From: Streptomyces sp. ADI95-17
Lineage (GTDB): Bacteria > Actinomycetota > Actinomycetes > Streptomycetales > Streptomycetaceae
Reading direction: 5' to 3'
Assembly (NCBI RefSeq): GCF_003846175.1
Contig: NZ_ML123045.1
Coordinates: 969,038-1,025,974 of the forward strand
Length of the DNA stretch: 56,937 nucleotides
Position numbers and translations under genes: made by a program. A model generated the notes under the pieces. The model saw only the letters and a program-made list of their open reading frames with translations, was not told the origin of the DNA and did not search any database. Shown in pieces: positions 9,348-18,161 of the stretch. Positions within the stretch are counted from its first letter, which is position 1; each line of letters begins with the position of its first letter.

Positions 9348-10934
9348 GTGGACCAAATGGCACTGCTCCTCCTGCTGTTGCTCGGGGCTGTGGTCACGGT
9401 GCCACTGGGGGAGCGTCTGGGGCTGCCCGCGCCGGTGCTGATGACGCTCGCCGGGGTCGGCATGGCCTTCCTCAGCTTCGTGCCGAATGTGGACATCCCG
9501 CCCGAGATCATCCTTCCGGCGCTGTTGCCGCCGCTGCTCTACGCCTCTGTGCAGCGAACCTCCTGGCGGCAGTTCGCCGCCAATAAACGACCGATCTTTC
9601 TGCTGGCCGTGGCGCTGGTCTTCGTCACGACGGCAGCGGTCGCCGCGGTCGCCAACGCGATCGTCCCCGGGCTGCCCATCGCAGCGGCCGTGGCGCTCGG
9701 CGCGCTCGTCGCCCCGCCCGACCCGGTCGCGGCGACGGCCGTCGCCGGATCGGTCGGGCTGCCGCGCAGGCTCGTCTCCATCCTGGAGGGCGAGGGCCTG
9801 TTCAACGACGTGACCGCGATCGTGCTGTACCACGTGGCGATCGCCGCCGCGGTGAGCGGCAGCTTCTCACTGCCGGAGGCCTTCGGGCTGCTGATCCTCT
9901 CCGCGGTGGTGGCCGTGGCGGTGGGGCTGGTGCTCGGCTGGCTCACCATCAAGCTCATGGGGCTGCTCGGCGACGCCACGCTCCAGGTCGGCCTGACCCT
10001 GCTGGTGCCGTTCGTGAGTTACGTGCTCGCGGAGGAGCTGATGGGCTCCGGCGTCCTCGCCGTGCTGACCACCGCGCTCTTCCTCGCCGAGCACACCGCC
10101 GACGCCGACGACGTGCTCGGCAGGCTCACCGGCCGCACCTTCTGGGAGATCGTCGACACCCTTGTCACCGGTGTCGCCTTCGGGCTGATCGGCCTCGAAC
10201 TGCACAACGTCTTCGGCACGGCGGACGGGCGCGAACTCCAGATGCTGGGCTGGGGACTCGCCGTGGTCGTGGTCGTCGTCGGCGTACGGCTGCTGTATCT
10301 GCTGCCGGCCACCTGGCTCGCCAAGCGGCTGCACACCCGGCGCGACGTCAGCGAGGAGATCCCCACCAGCTGGCGGGAGACCGTCGTCATGTGGTGGGCC
10401 GGGATGCGCGGAGTGGCCTCGGTCGCGCTGGCGCTGGCGATCCCGCTGGAGACGGACGACGGGAAGCCGTTCCCGGGCCGCGACGAGATCGTCTTCATCG
10501 CCTTCGCGGTGATCATGGCCACGCTCGTCGTGCAGGGGCTCACCCTGCCGTGGCTGGTCCGCAAGCTCCGGGTCAAGGCGGACACGGACGCCGAGGAGGC
10601 CCTGGAGAAGGACCTCGCGATCCGCGCCGCGAAGGCCGCGAAGCAGCGCCTCAAGGAGATCCAGGAGGTCGAGGAGTTCCCGGACGAGGTCACCGAGCGG
10701 CTCCAGCGGCTGGCGTACGACGTGGGGGCGCGGATCAGTCCCGACATGGTCGACGACGAGCGCCGCGAGGCGTACGCGAAGCGGGCCGAGCGCTTCAAGG
10801 CGGTCAGCCGGGTCCAGCGCGAGATGATGTCGGCCGCCCGCCACGAGGTGCTGTCGGCCCGCAACGAGGCCGGGGCGGACCCGGAGATCGTCGACCGGGT
10901 ACTGCGCCAGCTGGACGTCCGCAGCCTGCGGTGA
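9348..10934 (+). CDS. Na+/H+ antiporter, CPA1 family
   Basis: Integral membrane cation/proton exchanger of 528 residues with about 12 hydrophobic segments. The CPA1 signatures are APPDPVAATAV and EGEGLFNDVTAIVLY; the Asn-Asp pair in the latter is the ion-binding centre. A further helix carries WAGMRGVASVALALAI. The last 120 residues are a charged cytoplasmic tail rich in Glu/Arg helices, probably regulatory. The GTG at 9348 follows GGAAGG at good spacing; GTG and ATG (9357) are both possible. The gene is divergent from the GH95-like gene and convergent with the MscS gene. Confidence 0.93.
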   Translation: MDQMALLLLLLLGAVVTVPLGERLGLPAPVLMTLAGVGMAFLSFVPNVDIPPEIILPALLPPLLYASVQRTSWRQFAANKRPIFLLAVALVFVTTAAVAAVANAIVPGLPIAAAVALGALVAPPDPVAATAVAGSVGLPRRLVSILEGEGLFNDVTAIVLYHVAIAAAVSGSFSLPEAFGLLILSAVVAVAVGLVLGWLTIKLMGLLGDATLQVGLTLLVPFVSYVLAEELMGSGVLAVLTTALFLAEHTADADDVLGRLTGRTFWEIVDTLVTGVAFGLIGLELHNVFGTADGRELQMLGWGLAVVVVVVGVRLLYLLPATWLAKRLHTRRDVSEEIPTSWRETVVMWWAGMRGVASVALALAIPLETDDGKPFPGRDEIVFIAFAVIMATLVVQGLTLPWLVRKLRVKADTDAEEALEKDLAIRAAKAAKQRLKEIQEVEEFPDEVTERLQRLAYDVGARISPDMVDDERREAYAKRAERFKAVSRVQREMMSAARHEVLSARNEAGADPEIVDRVLRQLDVRSLR

Positions 10935-10967
10935 GACGGGACCGGCAGCACGGCCGGCCGCTCCCCG

Positions 10968-12104
10968 TCAGCCGAGTCCCGTGCGCGGTGATCTGTCCAG
11001 GTCCGACGGCCTCCCGTGCGCCGGGCGGTGCGGATCCGGCCACTTCTCGGGCGGAAGCACCGCGGGCGCCGTCGCGACCTTCGGCAGCGCGTACGGATGG
11101 TGGTCGCGCAGCCAGCCGATGAGCTGTTCCCGTACGGCACAGCGCACCGTCCAGATGTCGCCCGAGTCCTTCGCCGTGACCACGGCGCGGACCAGGATCG
11201 TCGACGGTGTGGTGTCGGTGACGGCCAGGGACCAGTCACGGCCGTCCCAGGCGGCGCACTCGCCCAGGATGTCCCGCAGCTGCTCGCGCATCGCCTCGAT
11301 CGGGGCCGAGTGGTCCAGATGCAGGAAGACCGAGCCCGTCATCTGCGCACCACCGCGCGACCAGTTCTCGAACGGCTTGCTGGTGAAGTACGAGACCGGC
11401 ATCGTGATCCGACGCTCGTCCCAGGTCCGCACCGCGAGGAAGGTCAGCGTGATCTCCTCGATCGTGCCCCACTCGCCGTCCACCACCACCGTGTCACCGA
11501 TGCGCACCATGTCGCCGAAGGCGATCTGCAGCCCCGCGAAGAGATTGCCGAGCGTCGACTGGGCGGCCACGCCCGCGACGATGCCGAGCACACCGGCCGA
11601 GGCCAGCATCGAGGTGCCGAACGTCCGCATCGCCGGGAACGTCAGCAGCATCGCGCCGATGGCGACCACCGCCACGATCGCGGTGACCACCCGCTGGATC
11701 AGCGTCACCTGGGTCCGCACCCGCCGCACCCGCGCCGGGTCCGGGGTGTTCGCGGCGTACCTCGCGTAGAGGGAGTCGACGACGGCCGTCGCGATCCGCA
11801 CCACCAGCCAGGCCGAGGCCCCGATCAGCACCAGCGACAGGACCTGACCGATCCCCGCCCGGTGATCGTTGATCAATTCGAGCCGGGTGTGGGTGTACGA
11901 GCCCCGCAGCAGCGCCGTGCACAGCGTCAGCTGGAGCGGTATTCGGCAGCGCCGCAGCAGCCCCCACAACGGTGTGTCGGGGTGCCGGCCGTCGGCCCGT
12001 CTGAGCAGCAGATCGACCAGCCAGCCGACCAGCAGCGTGATCAGGACCGAGCCGCCGACGACGACCAGCGGGCGCAGCACGTTCTCCATCCCGTCGTTCT
12101 CCAT
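10968..12104 (-). CDS. MscS-family mechanosensitive ion channel
   Basis: A 378-residue membrane protein of the small-conductance mechanosensitive channel family. It has an N-terminal helix (VLRPLVVVGGSVLITLLVGWL), two more hydrophobic segments, then the pore-lining TM3 and the beta domain with QSTLGNLFAGLQIAFGDMVRIGD, the family hallmark. A hydrophilic C-terminal domain ends with a Pro-rich tail. It releases solutes on hypo-osmotic shock. Two start ATGs (12104 and 12089) are possible. The 12104 ATG is preceded by a -10-like TACGGT at 7 nt, suggesting a leaderless mRNA. The divergent hydrolase gene starts only about 30 nt away. Confidence 0.9.
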   Translation of the reverse strand: MENDGMENVLRPLVVVGGSVLITLLVGWLVDLLLRRADGRHPDTPLWGLLRRCRIPLQLTLCTALLRGSYTHTRLELINDHRAGIGQVLSLVLIGASAWLVVRIATAVVDSLYARYAANTPDPARVRRVRTQVTLIQRVVTAIVAVVAIGAMLLTFPAMRTFGTSMLASAGVLGIVAGVAAQSTLGNLFAGLQIAFGDMVRIGDTVVVDGEWGTIEEITLTFLAVRTWDERRITMPVSYFTSKPFENWSRGGAQMTGSVFLHLDHSAPIEAMREQLRDILGECAAWDGRDWSLAVTDTTPSTILVRAVVTAKDSGDIWTVRCAVREQLIGWLRDHHPYALPKVATAPAVLPPEKWPDPHRPAHGRPSDLDRSPRTGLG

Positions 12105-12111
12105 GCCCTCG

Positions 12112-12117
12112 ACCGTA
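12112..12117 (-). promoter_or_regulatory. candidate -10 hexamer for MscS leaderless transcript
   Basis: On the minus strand TACGGT lies 7 nt before the MscS ATG at 12104, inside the roughly 30-nt spacer shared with the divergent hydrolase gene. Confidence 0.3.
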
Positions 12118-12135
12118 GCTGGCACCATGGGTCTC

Positions 12136-12705
12136 ATGAACATCATGCTTTTCCACTCGACGTACGGTCTGCGCCCCGCGGTGCACGCGGCGGCCGACCG
12201 GCTTCGTGCCGCCGGGCACGAAGTGCAGGTGCCCGATCTTTTCGAGGGGCACACGTTCGACACCGTCGAGGAAGGCCTGGCCTTCAAGGAAGAGGTGGGC
12301 AAGGACGAACTGCTCAGGCGGGCCGTGCTGGCCGCCGCGCCCTACTCCGACCGGGGCCTGGTGTACGCCGGTTTCTCGTTCGGTGCCTCCACCGCGCAGA
12401 CCCTGGCACTCGGCGACGAGAAGGCCCGCGGTCTGCTGATGTTCCACGGCACCTCGGACATCGCCGAGAACGCCTCCGTGGACGAGCTGCCCGTACAGCT
12501 GCACGTCGCCGACCCGGACCCGTTCGAGACGCACGACTGGCTGAACTCCTGGTACCTGCAGATGCAGCGGACCGGCGCCGATGTCGAGGTCTACCGCTAC
12601 CCGGGCGCCGGCCATCTCTTCACGGACCCCGAACTGCCCGACTTCGACCGGGCGTCGGCCGAGCTGGCCTGGAAGGTCGCGCTCGGCTTCCTCGCCACGC
12701 TCTGA
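12136..12705 (+). CDS. dienelactone hydrolase family protein
   Basis: An alpha/beta-hydrolase of 189 residues. The strand MNIMLFHSTYGLRP and the nucleophile-elbow region YAGFSFGASTAQ are visible. The elbow reads G-F-S-F-G, so the nucleophile here is Ser rather than the Cys of classical dienelactone hydrolase. Near the C-terminus YPGAGHLF supplies the catalytic His. No signal peptide is present, so it is cytoplasmic. The substrate is unknown. The ATG at 12127, three codons upstream, is an alternative start; neither has a clear Shine-Dalgarno. It is convergent with the metalloprotease gene and shares a terminator with it. Confidence 0.85.
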   Translation: MNIMLFHSTYGLRPAVHAAADRLRAAGHEVQVPDLFEGHTFDTVEEGLAFKEEVGKDELLRRAVLAAAPYSDRGLVYAGFSFGASTAQTLALGDEKARGLLMFHGTSDIAENASVDELPVQLHVADPDPFETHDWLNSWYLQMQRTGADVEVYRYPGAGHLFTDPELPDFDRASAELAWKVALGFLATL

Positions 12706-12711
12706 CGCGGG

Positions 12712-12740
12712 GAGGGGCCCCGCACCGCGCGGGGCCCCTC
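12712..12740. terminator. bidirectional hairpin between convergent genes
   Basis: A 12-bp perfect stem (12712-12723 with 12729-12740) around a 5-nt loop lies between the stops of the dienelactone-hydrolase-like gene and the metalloprotease gene. It is placed to end both transcripts. Confidence 0.75.
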
Positions 12741-12747
12741 GGACGGA

Positions 12748-13746
12748 TCAGCCCCGGTAGGCGGTCCAGCTGTCGCTCATCCGCTGCACCTGGCCCGCGG
12801 TGAACTGGGTCATGCACGAGTCGTAGGTGTAGTCCATGAAGTTGTGGATCGGGTCGACCCCGGTCTTGTTGGTGCAGGTGTCCCGCCCGGTCGGGCACTC
12901 GTACGCGGCGCTCTTCTCGGCCGGGGTGTCGGCGACGTAGTCGCCGTTGCCGTTACAGCCGCCCTGGAAGGTGTGGTAGAGCCCCATCCAGTGGCCGACC
13001 TCGTGGGTGGCGGTGTCGCCCTCGTTGTAGTTGGTGGCGGAGCCGCCGGGCAGCGAGGCGTCGAGCATGACCACGCCGTCGTCCGAGGGGTTGGACTTGT
13101 ACGAGCTGGGGAAGGTGGCCCAGCCCAGCAGACCGCCGCCGAGGTCGGCGGTGTAGATGTTGAGGGCGTTCGCGCCGCCCTTGCGCAGCGAGGACTTCAT
13201 GGCCGTCTCGGCGGCGGAGCCCGGGGAGACGCCGTTGTACCAGGAGCTGTTGTCCGTGTAGTCCGTGCCGGCCAGCGTGAACTGGAAGCCGGAGTTCGTG
13301 TTGCCCGAGCCCTGTCCGCTGTAGGCGGCGTTCAGGACGCTCATCTGGCTGCTGATCGCCGACGCGCTGAGCTTGCCGGTCGTCCCGGAGTGCACGACGT
13401 GGAAGTAGACCGGGATGGTCGCGCCCGCGGCGAGCGAGGGGCCGCTGACCCGGCGGTCCGCGAGTCTCTGCTTCAACTGCGCGTCCATGGCCTTGGCCTG
13501 GCTCGCGGTCAGCTCATTGGGGTCGTCGGTGTGGGCGGCGCCGGCGGGGCGGGCCTCGCGCGCCGTGGCGCCGGCGCCGGCCTCGTCCCCGCACTTCTGG
13601 GCGGCGGACGCGGAGCTCTTGGGGGCGGCCGAGGCGGCGGAGCCGGAGGGAGCGGAGAGCGGTGCCAGGGCCAAGGTTCCGGCCAGGACGGCGGTGCCGA
13701 TCGCACGGTTTCGCATACGCGGCGATATAAGGACAAGAGCGCGCAC
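12748..13746 (-). CDS. secreted zinc metalloprotease, pappalysin (M43B)-type
   Basis: A 332-residue exported protein. The N-terminal signal peptide is of Sec type (basic MRNR region, hydrophobic [18 protein letters not shown], Ala-rich cleavage zone). The catalytic domain carries the extended zinc motif [11 protein letters not shown] (H248, E249, H252, H258) and a Met-turn in [12 protein letters not shown], typical of M43 metzincins. Cys residues near the zinc site ([24 protein letters not shown]) probably form disulfides. It likely degrades extracellular protein. The GTG at 13746 follows GAGGAG at 5 nt; the ATG at 13716 is an alternative giving a shorter signal peptide. Confidence 0.92.
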   Translation of the reverse strand: MRALVLISPRMRNRAIGTAVLAGTLALAPLSAPSGSAASAAPKSSASAAQKCGDEAGAGATAREARPAGAAHTDDPNELTASQAKAMDAQLKQRLADRRVSGPSLAAGATIPVYFHVVHSGTTGKLSASAISSQMSVLNAAYSGQGSGNTNSGFQFTLAGTDYTDNSSWYNGVSPGSAAETAMKSSLRKGGANALNIYTADLGGGLLGWATFPSSYKSNPSDDGVVMLDASLPGGSATNYNEGDTATHEVGHWMGLYHTFQGGCNGNGDYVADTPAEKSAAYECPTGRDTCTNKTGVDPIHNFMDYTYDSCMTQFTAGQVQRMSDSWTAYRG

Positions 13747-13932
13747 GTGGACTCCTCGCGGATGTCTGGGGGAGGCATTTCCTCACCCGCCGCCGGGAGA
13801 TTACGTGCGCATGTCAGGCCCCGAGGAGGAATGATCAGGCCCAATCGGCTATTTACCAAAGGGTGGAAACCGGGCGGAATCTTCTTCGTGTTCCAGAGTT
13901 TGAGACAGCGACGTAACCGTAGGCGTTACCCC

Positions 13933-13978
13933 GGCGGGTGGTGTGTCCCCATTCGGTCCATGGGACGCACCACCCGCC
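13933..13978 (-). terminator. hairpin downstream of phoD
   Basis: A 17-bp stem with one G-T pair (13933-13949 with 13962-13978) and a 12-nt loop starts about 52 nt after the phoD stop on the minus strand. The rest of 13747-14030 is non-coding and should hold the metalloprotease promoter; I found no confident -35/-10 pair. Confidence 0.65.
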
Positions 13979-14030
13979 GTAGCGACGTAATGTGCCGTCA
14001 ACAAATGAGTGAGTGGCTGAAAGTAGTGCC

Positions 14031-15689
14031 TCAGCGCACCGGCCGGTCCACCCGCTCGACCTTCTGTGTCCCGCTCAGCGTCCGGTACGAACGCGTCCAG
14101 GCGGAGGTCGCGTCCCGCTTCGTCCGGTCGGAGACGGCGTAGTAGTCCATCTGTGAGCGCTCGGCGGTCACGTCCAGGACGCCGTAGCCGTGCGAGTCCA
14201 TGTCCACCCACTTCACATGGCGGTTGGCGGCCTTCACCGCGGCGGCCGCGACCACCGAGACCGTCTGCGGTGCCACGTGCAGGATGTCGTCGATGTTGTC
14301 CGAGGTCACCGACGTCACCACGAACTCCGTGGCGGCCGAGGCGGAGAGCGGATACGTCGCCGCCTTCACCGGCACGTCGTTGGCCCAGGCCATGTGGATG
14401 TCACCGGTCAGGAAGACCGTGTTGGTGATCGACCGGTCCCGCAGGTGGGTGATCAGCTCCTTGCGGTCGTCCGTGTAGCCGTCCCACTGGTCGACGTTGA
14501 CGGCCAGGCCCTCCTTGGGCAGCCCCAGCAACTCGGCCAGCGGCTCCAGCAGATGGGCCGGCACGGAGCCGAACGCGACCGGCGAGATCATCACCGACGT
14601 GCCCACCAGCTTCCAGGCGGCGTCCGAGCCGGCCAGCCCCGACTTCAGCCAGTCCAGCTGTGCCCGCCCGGTGATGCTGCGCTCCGGGTCGTCGACCGCA
14701 CCGCTGCCGGTCCCCGCCTGCTGGGAGCGGAAGCTGCGCAGGTCGAGGAGGTGGAGATCGGCCAGGTTGCCGAAGCGCAGCCGTCGGTAGACGGTGCCCT
14801 CGGTGGAGGCGCGGACCGGCATCCACTCGAAGTACGCCTGCTTGGCGCCCGCGACCCGGTCCGCCCAGGCGCCCTCGGTGCCCGGCGTGTGGTTCTCGGC
14901 CCCGCCCGACCAGGCGTCGTTGGCGAACTCGTGGTCGTCCCAGATCGCGATCACCGGATGCGTGGCGTGCAGCGTCTGGAGATCGGGGTCCGTCTTGTAG
15001 GTGGCGTGCCGGGTGCGGTAGTCGGCGAGCGTGAGGATCTCGTGCCTGGGCTCGTGCTGCCGTACGACGTACTTCGCGTCCGGGTAACTGCCCGACGCGT
15101 ACTCGTAGATGTAGTCCCCGAGGTGGAGCACCGCGTCCAGGTCGGCGCGGGCGGCGAGGTGGCGGTACGGGGAGAAGTACCCGGCTTCCCAGTTGGCGCA
15201 GGACACCACGCCGAAGCGCACGCCGGGCGTGGCGGCACCGGCCGCCGGGGCCGTCCGGGTGCGGCCGGCCGGGGAGACGGTCTGCGTGCCCTCGCCCGCC
15301 GAGAAGCGGAACCAGTACGCGGTGGCGGGGGCCAGGCCCCGCACATCGGCCTTGACCGTGTGGTCGGACGCGGCCCTCGCGACGGTCGTGCCCCGGGCCA
15401 CGACCTGGGCGAAGTCCTTGTCCTCGGAGACCTCCCAGCGCACCGCCGTGTCCGCGCCGCGGCCCGAACCGGGTATCGCGTCGGGGGACGGGGTGACCCG
15501 GGTCCAGAGCAGGATGCCGTCGGGAAGCGGATCGCCGGAGGCGACGCCGTGCAGGAAGGCGGGGCCGTCCGCGGCACGGGCGGCGGTGGAGCCCAGCACC
15601 GGGGCCGCGACGGCGGTGGCGGCAGCGGCCCTGACGACCGTGCGGCGGCTGGGGGCGGAGAACGGCGGGGAAGGGTGTCGACTGGTCAC
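14031..15689 (-). CDS. phoD: alkaline phosphatase D (PhoD family), Tat-exported
   Basis: Secreted phosphodiesterase/phosphatase of 552 residues that releases phosphate from organic sources outside the cell. The N-terminus carries a Tat signal ([18 protein letters not shown]). The PhoD_N domain ([22 protein letters not shown]) is followed by the metallophosphatase domain with [38 protein letters not shown] and LTGDIHMAW, whose Asp/His/Asn residues bind the metals. The C-terminal part is the usual PhoD tail. The GTG start has no strong Shine-Dalgarno. TAGGGT lies 8 nt upstream and two imperfect GTTCGSC repeats just beyond it, so phosphate control by PhoP is plausible but not proven here. Confidence 0.95.
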   Translation of the reverse strand: MTSRHPSPPFSAPSRRTVVRAAAATAVAAPVLGSTAARAADGPAFLHGVASGDPLPDGILLWTRVTPSPDAIPGSGRGADTAVRWEVSEDKDFAQVVARGTTVARAASDHTVKADVRGLAPATAYWFRFSAGEGTQTVSPAGRTRTAPAAGAATPGVRFGVVSCANWEAGYFSPYRHLAARADLDAVLHLGDYIYEYASGSYPDAKYVVRQHEPRHEILTLADYRTRHATYKTDPDLQTLHATHPVIAIWDDHEFANDAWSGGAENHTPGTEGAWADRVAGAKQAYFEWMPVRASTEGTVYRRLRFGNLADLHLLDLRSFRSQQAGTGSGAVDDPERSITGRAQLDWLKSGLAGSDAAWKLVGTSVMISPVAFGSVPAHLLEPLAELLGLPKEGLAVNVDQWDGYTDDRKELITHLRDRSITNTVFLTGDIHMAWANDVPVKAATYPLSASAATEFVVTSVTSDNIDDILHVAPQTVSVVAAAAVKAANRHVKWVDMDSHGYGVLDVTAERSQMDYYAVSDRTKRDATSAWTRSYRTLSGTQKVERVDRPVR

Positions 15690-15720
15690 GGAGCAGCACC
15701 CTACTGACCGGTAAGCCGAA

Positions 15721-15753
15721 CGGGCAGGCGAACGAAGGAAGTTCGCCTGCCCG
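15721..15753 (-). terminator. hairpin downstream of the first DsbA-like gene
   Basis: A 13-bp perfect stem (15721-15733 with 15741-15753) around a 7-nt loop, about 34 nt after the DsbA-like stop and just upstream of phoD. It separates the two minus-strand transcripts. Confidence 0.75.
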
Positions 15754-15786
15754 TCGGGGAGCCGCTGCCTGGATGTCGCCGGCCGG

Positions 15787-16602
15787 TCAGCCCTTCAGCG
15801 CGGCCGTGATCGCGGTGTTGAACGCTTCCACCGTCATCGGAGCGTTCTCGCTCTGACCGTCGGTGAGCTTCTTGCCGTCCATCTTGAGCGTCGGGGTGCC
15901 CCGCACGCCGCTCTTTTCGAACGTCTCGGACATCTTCATCGCCCAGCTGTCGAACGTGCCGTCCTTGACGTTCTTCTGGAAGGCGGCGTTGCCCTTCAGC
16001 GCGTCCACCGAGTCGGCGACCTTGATCAGGTAGGAGTCGTCCTTGAACTTGTCATCGGTCTCCTCCGGGTGGTACTTCGCGGAGTAGAGCGCGGCCTTGT
16101 AGTCGAGGAATGCCTCCGGGCTGACATCGAGCGCGGCGCCCAGCGCGCTCAGCGCGTTCTTGGAGCCCTCGCCGCCGGCCATGCCGTCGATGAACGTGGC
16201 ACCGATGTACTTGATCTTGTACTTCCCGGCGTCGACGTCCTTGTGCACCGTCTCGCCGATGGACTGCTCGAACGTTCCGCAGACCGGGCAGCGCGAGTCC
16301 TCGTACAGCTCCAGGGTCTTCTTCGCGGTCGACTTGCCTATGACGACGGTGGTGCCGTTCTTGCCCGAGGTGTTCTTGGGCGCGGCCACGTTCTTCGCGT
16401 CCTTGGCCGCCTCCCAGCCGGACGGCTTGTTCAGCTGCATGACGCCCCAGGTGACGCCACCCACGACGGCCAGCACACCGACGATCGAGACGCCGACGAT
16501 GACCTGCCGGCGGACCTTGTCCTTCTTGGCCTGGCGCTCGCGCTCGGCGCGCAGTCGCTCGCGGGCCGCTGCCTTGTTGGCCTGGGTGTTGCGCTTGCTC
16601 AT
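15787..16602 (-). CDS. membrane-anchored DsbA-like thioredoxin-fold protein
   Basis: A 271-residue thiol-disulfide oxidoreductase facing the outside. It has a basic cytoplasmic N-tail (1-33), one membrane helix (about 34-55), then a DsbA/DSBA-like thioredoxin domain (Thioredoxin_4) with active-site C105-P-V-C108 and a cis-Pro loop GTPTLKMDG. It probably forms or isomerises disulfides in exported proteins; several neighbours encode Cys-containing secreted proteins. It starts 46 nt after the polytopic membrane gene and may share its mRNA. The same architecture recurs at 48284-49108. Confidence 0.92.
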   Translation of the reverse strand: MSKRNTQANKAAARERLRAERERQAKKDKVRRQVIVGVSIVGVLAVVGGVTWGVMQLNKPSGWEAAKDAKNVAAPKNTSGKNGTTVVIGKSTAKKTLELYEDSRCPVCGTFEQSIGETVHKDVDAGKYKIKYIGATFIDGMAGGEGSKNALSALGAALDVSPEAFLDYKAALYSAKYHPEETDDKFKDDSYLIKVADSVDALKGNAAFQKNVKDGTFDSWAMKMSETFEKSGVRGTPTLKMDGKKLTDGQSENAPMTVEAFNTAITAALKG

Positions 16603-16648
16603 GTCCGTATCTCCATGGAGTGAGGGGTGTGACAGGGGAGGTGCGTGC

Positions 16649-17386
16649 TCAGGCGATGGTGAAGGCCGAGCGCGGTGGTCCCCTGCGTCCCACGGAGTGC
16701 ACGAGCAGACGGGCGTGTACGAGCAGGTGCGGGCCGTGCCCGGCGGGCCGGGTACGGCGGCGGGCCGGGCGGCGGGCCGTACCGACCACGGCGACCGCGA
16801 TCAGCAGCGGCCGGAACGCCAGGACGGCGGCCGCCTCCAGCAGGCCGGCCAGCGCGGCCTCGCCCCGCCGGAGCCAGGCCGCGGCGAGCAGGCCGACCGA
16901 CACATGGGCGGCGAGCAGCAGCCACGGCACCGCGGGGCCGGGCGAGGCCAGCAGCGCGGCCGTGGTGTGCCCGGCATCGGTCACCGAGGCGAACGGGTCC
17001 ACCCCGGCGCCGGCCCCCGCCGTGCCGGTGCCGACCATGCCGCCGCACAGCACATCGACGCCGACCGAACGCAGCGGCCCCGCGATCGGGCCGCCGGCCG
17101 CGCCGTAACAGACGTGCTGACCGGTGGTGAAGATGGTGTCGGCGGCCAGTTCCAGCGGGACCAGCAGCCCGGCGATCGCCCCGAAGCCGCGCTCCCGGCC
17201 GGCCAGCGCGTACGCCACCGCGAAGACCACGCCGGCCAGCAGGGCGACGGCGGTCAGCGGCAGCGGGACCCGGGAGAGCAGCACATGGGACGCAGCGGAG
17301 AGTGTCACGACGAGCGCCGTGAAAAGCGCCGCGCGAACGACTCTGAGCTGCGTCCCGGATATGTCCATCGTTGAGGAGTGTCGCAT
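16649..17386 (-). CDS. polytopic membrane protein, function unknown
   Basis: About 245 residues with five or six hydrophobic segments (e.g. ALFTALVVTLSAASHVLL and TAVALLAGVVFAVAYALAG) and an Arg/Pro-rich, His-containing C-terminal tail. Two Cys (VCYGAAGG, DVLCGGM) lie in a loop. I recognise no family with confidence. Its position upstream of, and in the same direction as, the DsbA-like gene suggests a membrane partner, but it lacks a CxxC motif and so is not an obvious DsbB or VKOR. The ATG at 17386 follows AGG; a GTG at 17392 and an ATG at 17368 are alternatives. Confidence 0.65.
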   Translation of the reverse strand: MRHSSTMDISGTQLRVVRAALFTALVVTLSAASHVLLSRVPLPLTAVALLAGVVFAVAYALAGRERGFGAIAGLLVPLELAADTIFTTGQHVCYGAAGGPIAGPLRSVGVDVLCGGMVGTGTAGAGAGVDPFASVTDAGHTTAALLASPGPAVPWLLLAAHVSVGLLAAAWLRRGEAALAGLLEAAAVLAFRPLLIAVAVVGTARRPARRRTRPAGHGPHLLVHARLLVHSVGRRGPPRSAFTIA

Positions 17387-17452
17387 GCGCACCTGTGGGC
17401 CACCCCCGAAAGGGTGCGGATCGGCCGGTACAGGCGGCGGGCGGACGGCCGG

Positions 17453-17532
17453 GCGCGGTAGTGGGGCCCACCTCGGGGGCGGGCACGACGGCCTGCCGGA
17501 GGCTGCGGATCAGCTCGCCCCCACTACCGCGC
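17453..17532 (-). terminator. long-looped inverted repeat downstream of the secreted-protein gene
   Basis: Two perfect 14-nt arms (17453-17466 and 17519-17532) enclose 52 nt between the secreted-protein stop and the membrane-protein gene. It may act as a terminator or an RNA structure; the long loop makes a simple intrinsic terminator uncertain. Confidence 0.4.
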
Positions 17533-17543
17533 GCGGATGGTGC

Positions 17544-17984
17544 CTAGCCGCAGGGCGGGGTGGCCGCGGGGGTCTCGAAGGTCCCCTGCCCCTGGACCTT
17601 GATCAGCCCCACGTACTTCTTGCCACAGGGGTAGCTCATGTTCCAGGTGGCGTTGGCCCGCTCGCCGGTGCTGATGGTCTTCAGCGGGCTCCAGGACGTG
17701 GTGGCCACACGGAACCCGAGGTTCGCCTTGATCGTCGAGCCGCCGCTCTTGGTGTAGAAGACCTCGATACGCGAAGGGCTCGTGTTCAGGGAGATGCAGA
17801 GCTGCCCGTTGCTCAGGCTGGTGCACTTGACCCTGTCGCTGGCCGTGACCGAGACGTTCTGCGACGGCTGTGCGGCGGCGACGGAGGCGGAGGTGTCGCG
17901 CTCGGCCGCGTGAGCGGGGGCGGCGAGGAGCGAGGCTCCAGCGGCTATGCAGGCGGCAGCGGTCAGCGTGACTCGACGACTCAC
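17544..17984 (-). CDS. small secreted protein, function unknown
   Basis: A 146-residue exported protein. The Sec signal peptide covers roughly residues 1-30 (SRRVTLTAAACIAAGASLLAA then APAHA-A). The mature domain is rich in Ser/Thr and predicted beta strands, with four Cys (KCTSLSNGQLC, YPCGKK, PPCG) that could form two disulfides. The GTG at 17984 follows AAGGAGG at ideal spacing, so longer in-frame starts are rejected. I recognise no enzyme motif. Exported small beta-rich, Cys-containing proteins of this kind are common in Streptomyces. Confidence 0.8.
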   Translation of the reverse strand: MSRRVTLTAAACIAAGASLLAAPAHAAERDTSASVAAAQPSQNVSVTASDRVKCTSLSNGQLCISLNTSPSRIEVFYTKSGGSTIKANLGFRVATTSWSPLKTISTGERANATWNMSYPCGKKYVGLIKVQGQGTFETPAATPPCG

Positions 17985-18161
17985 GGGGTTCCTCCTTGAT
18001 GATTGGTCAAGATCAACGCCGGTGACGTTGCAAGGGGGAAACTGTGGTGCCAAGGGGGTTTTTGTGGAGCCGGCGGGGGGCGAAATCCGGCCAACTGCCG
18101 ACGGTTGCCGCACGGACTCGGGCGGAGCTCCAGCGGCTCCCGTCGGCCACCCAGGGGCGGG

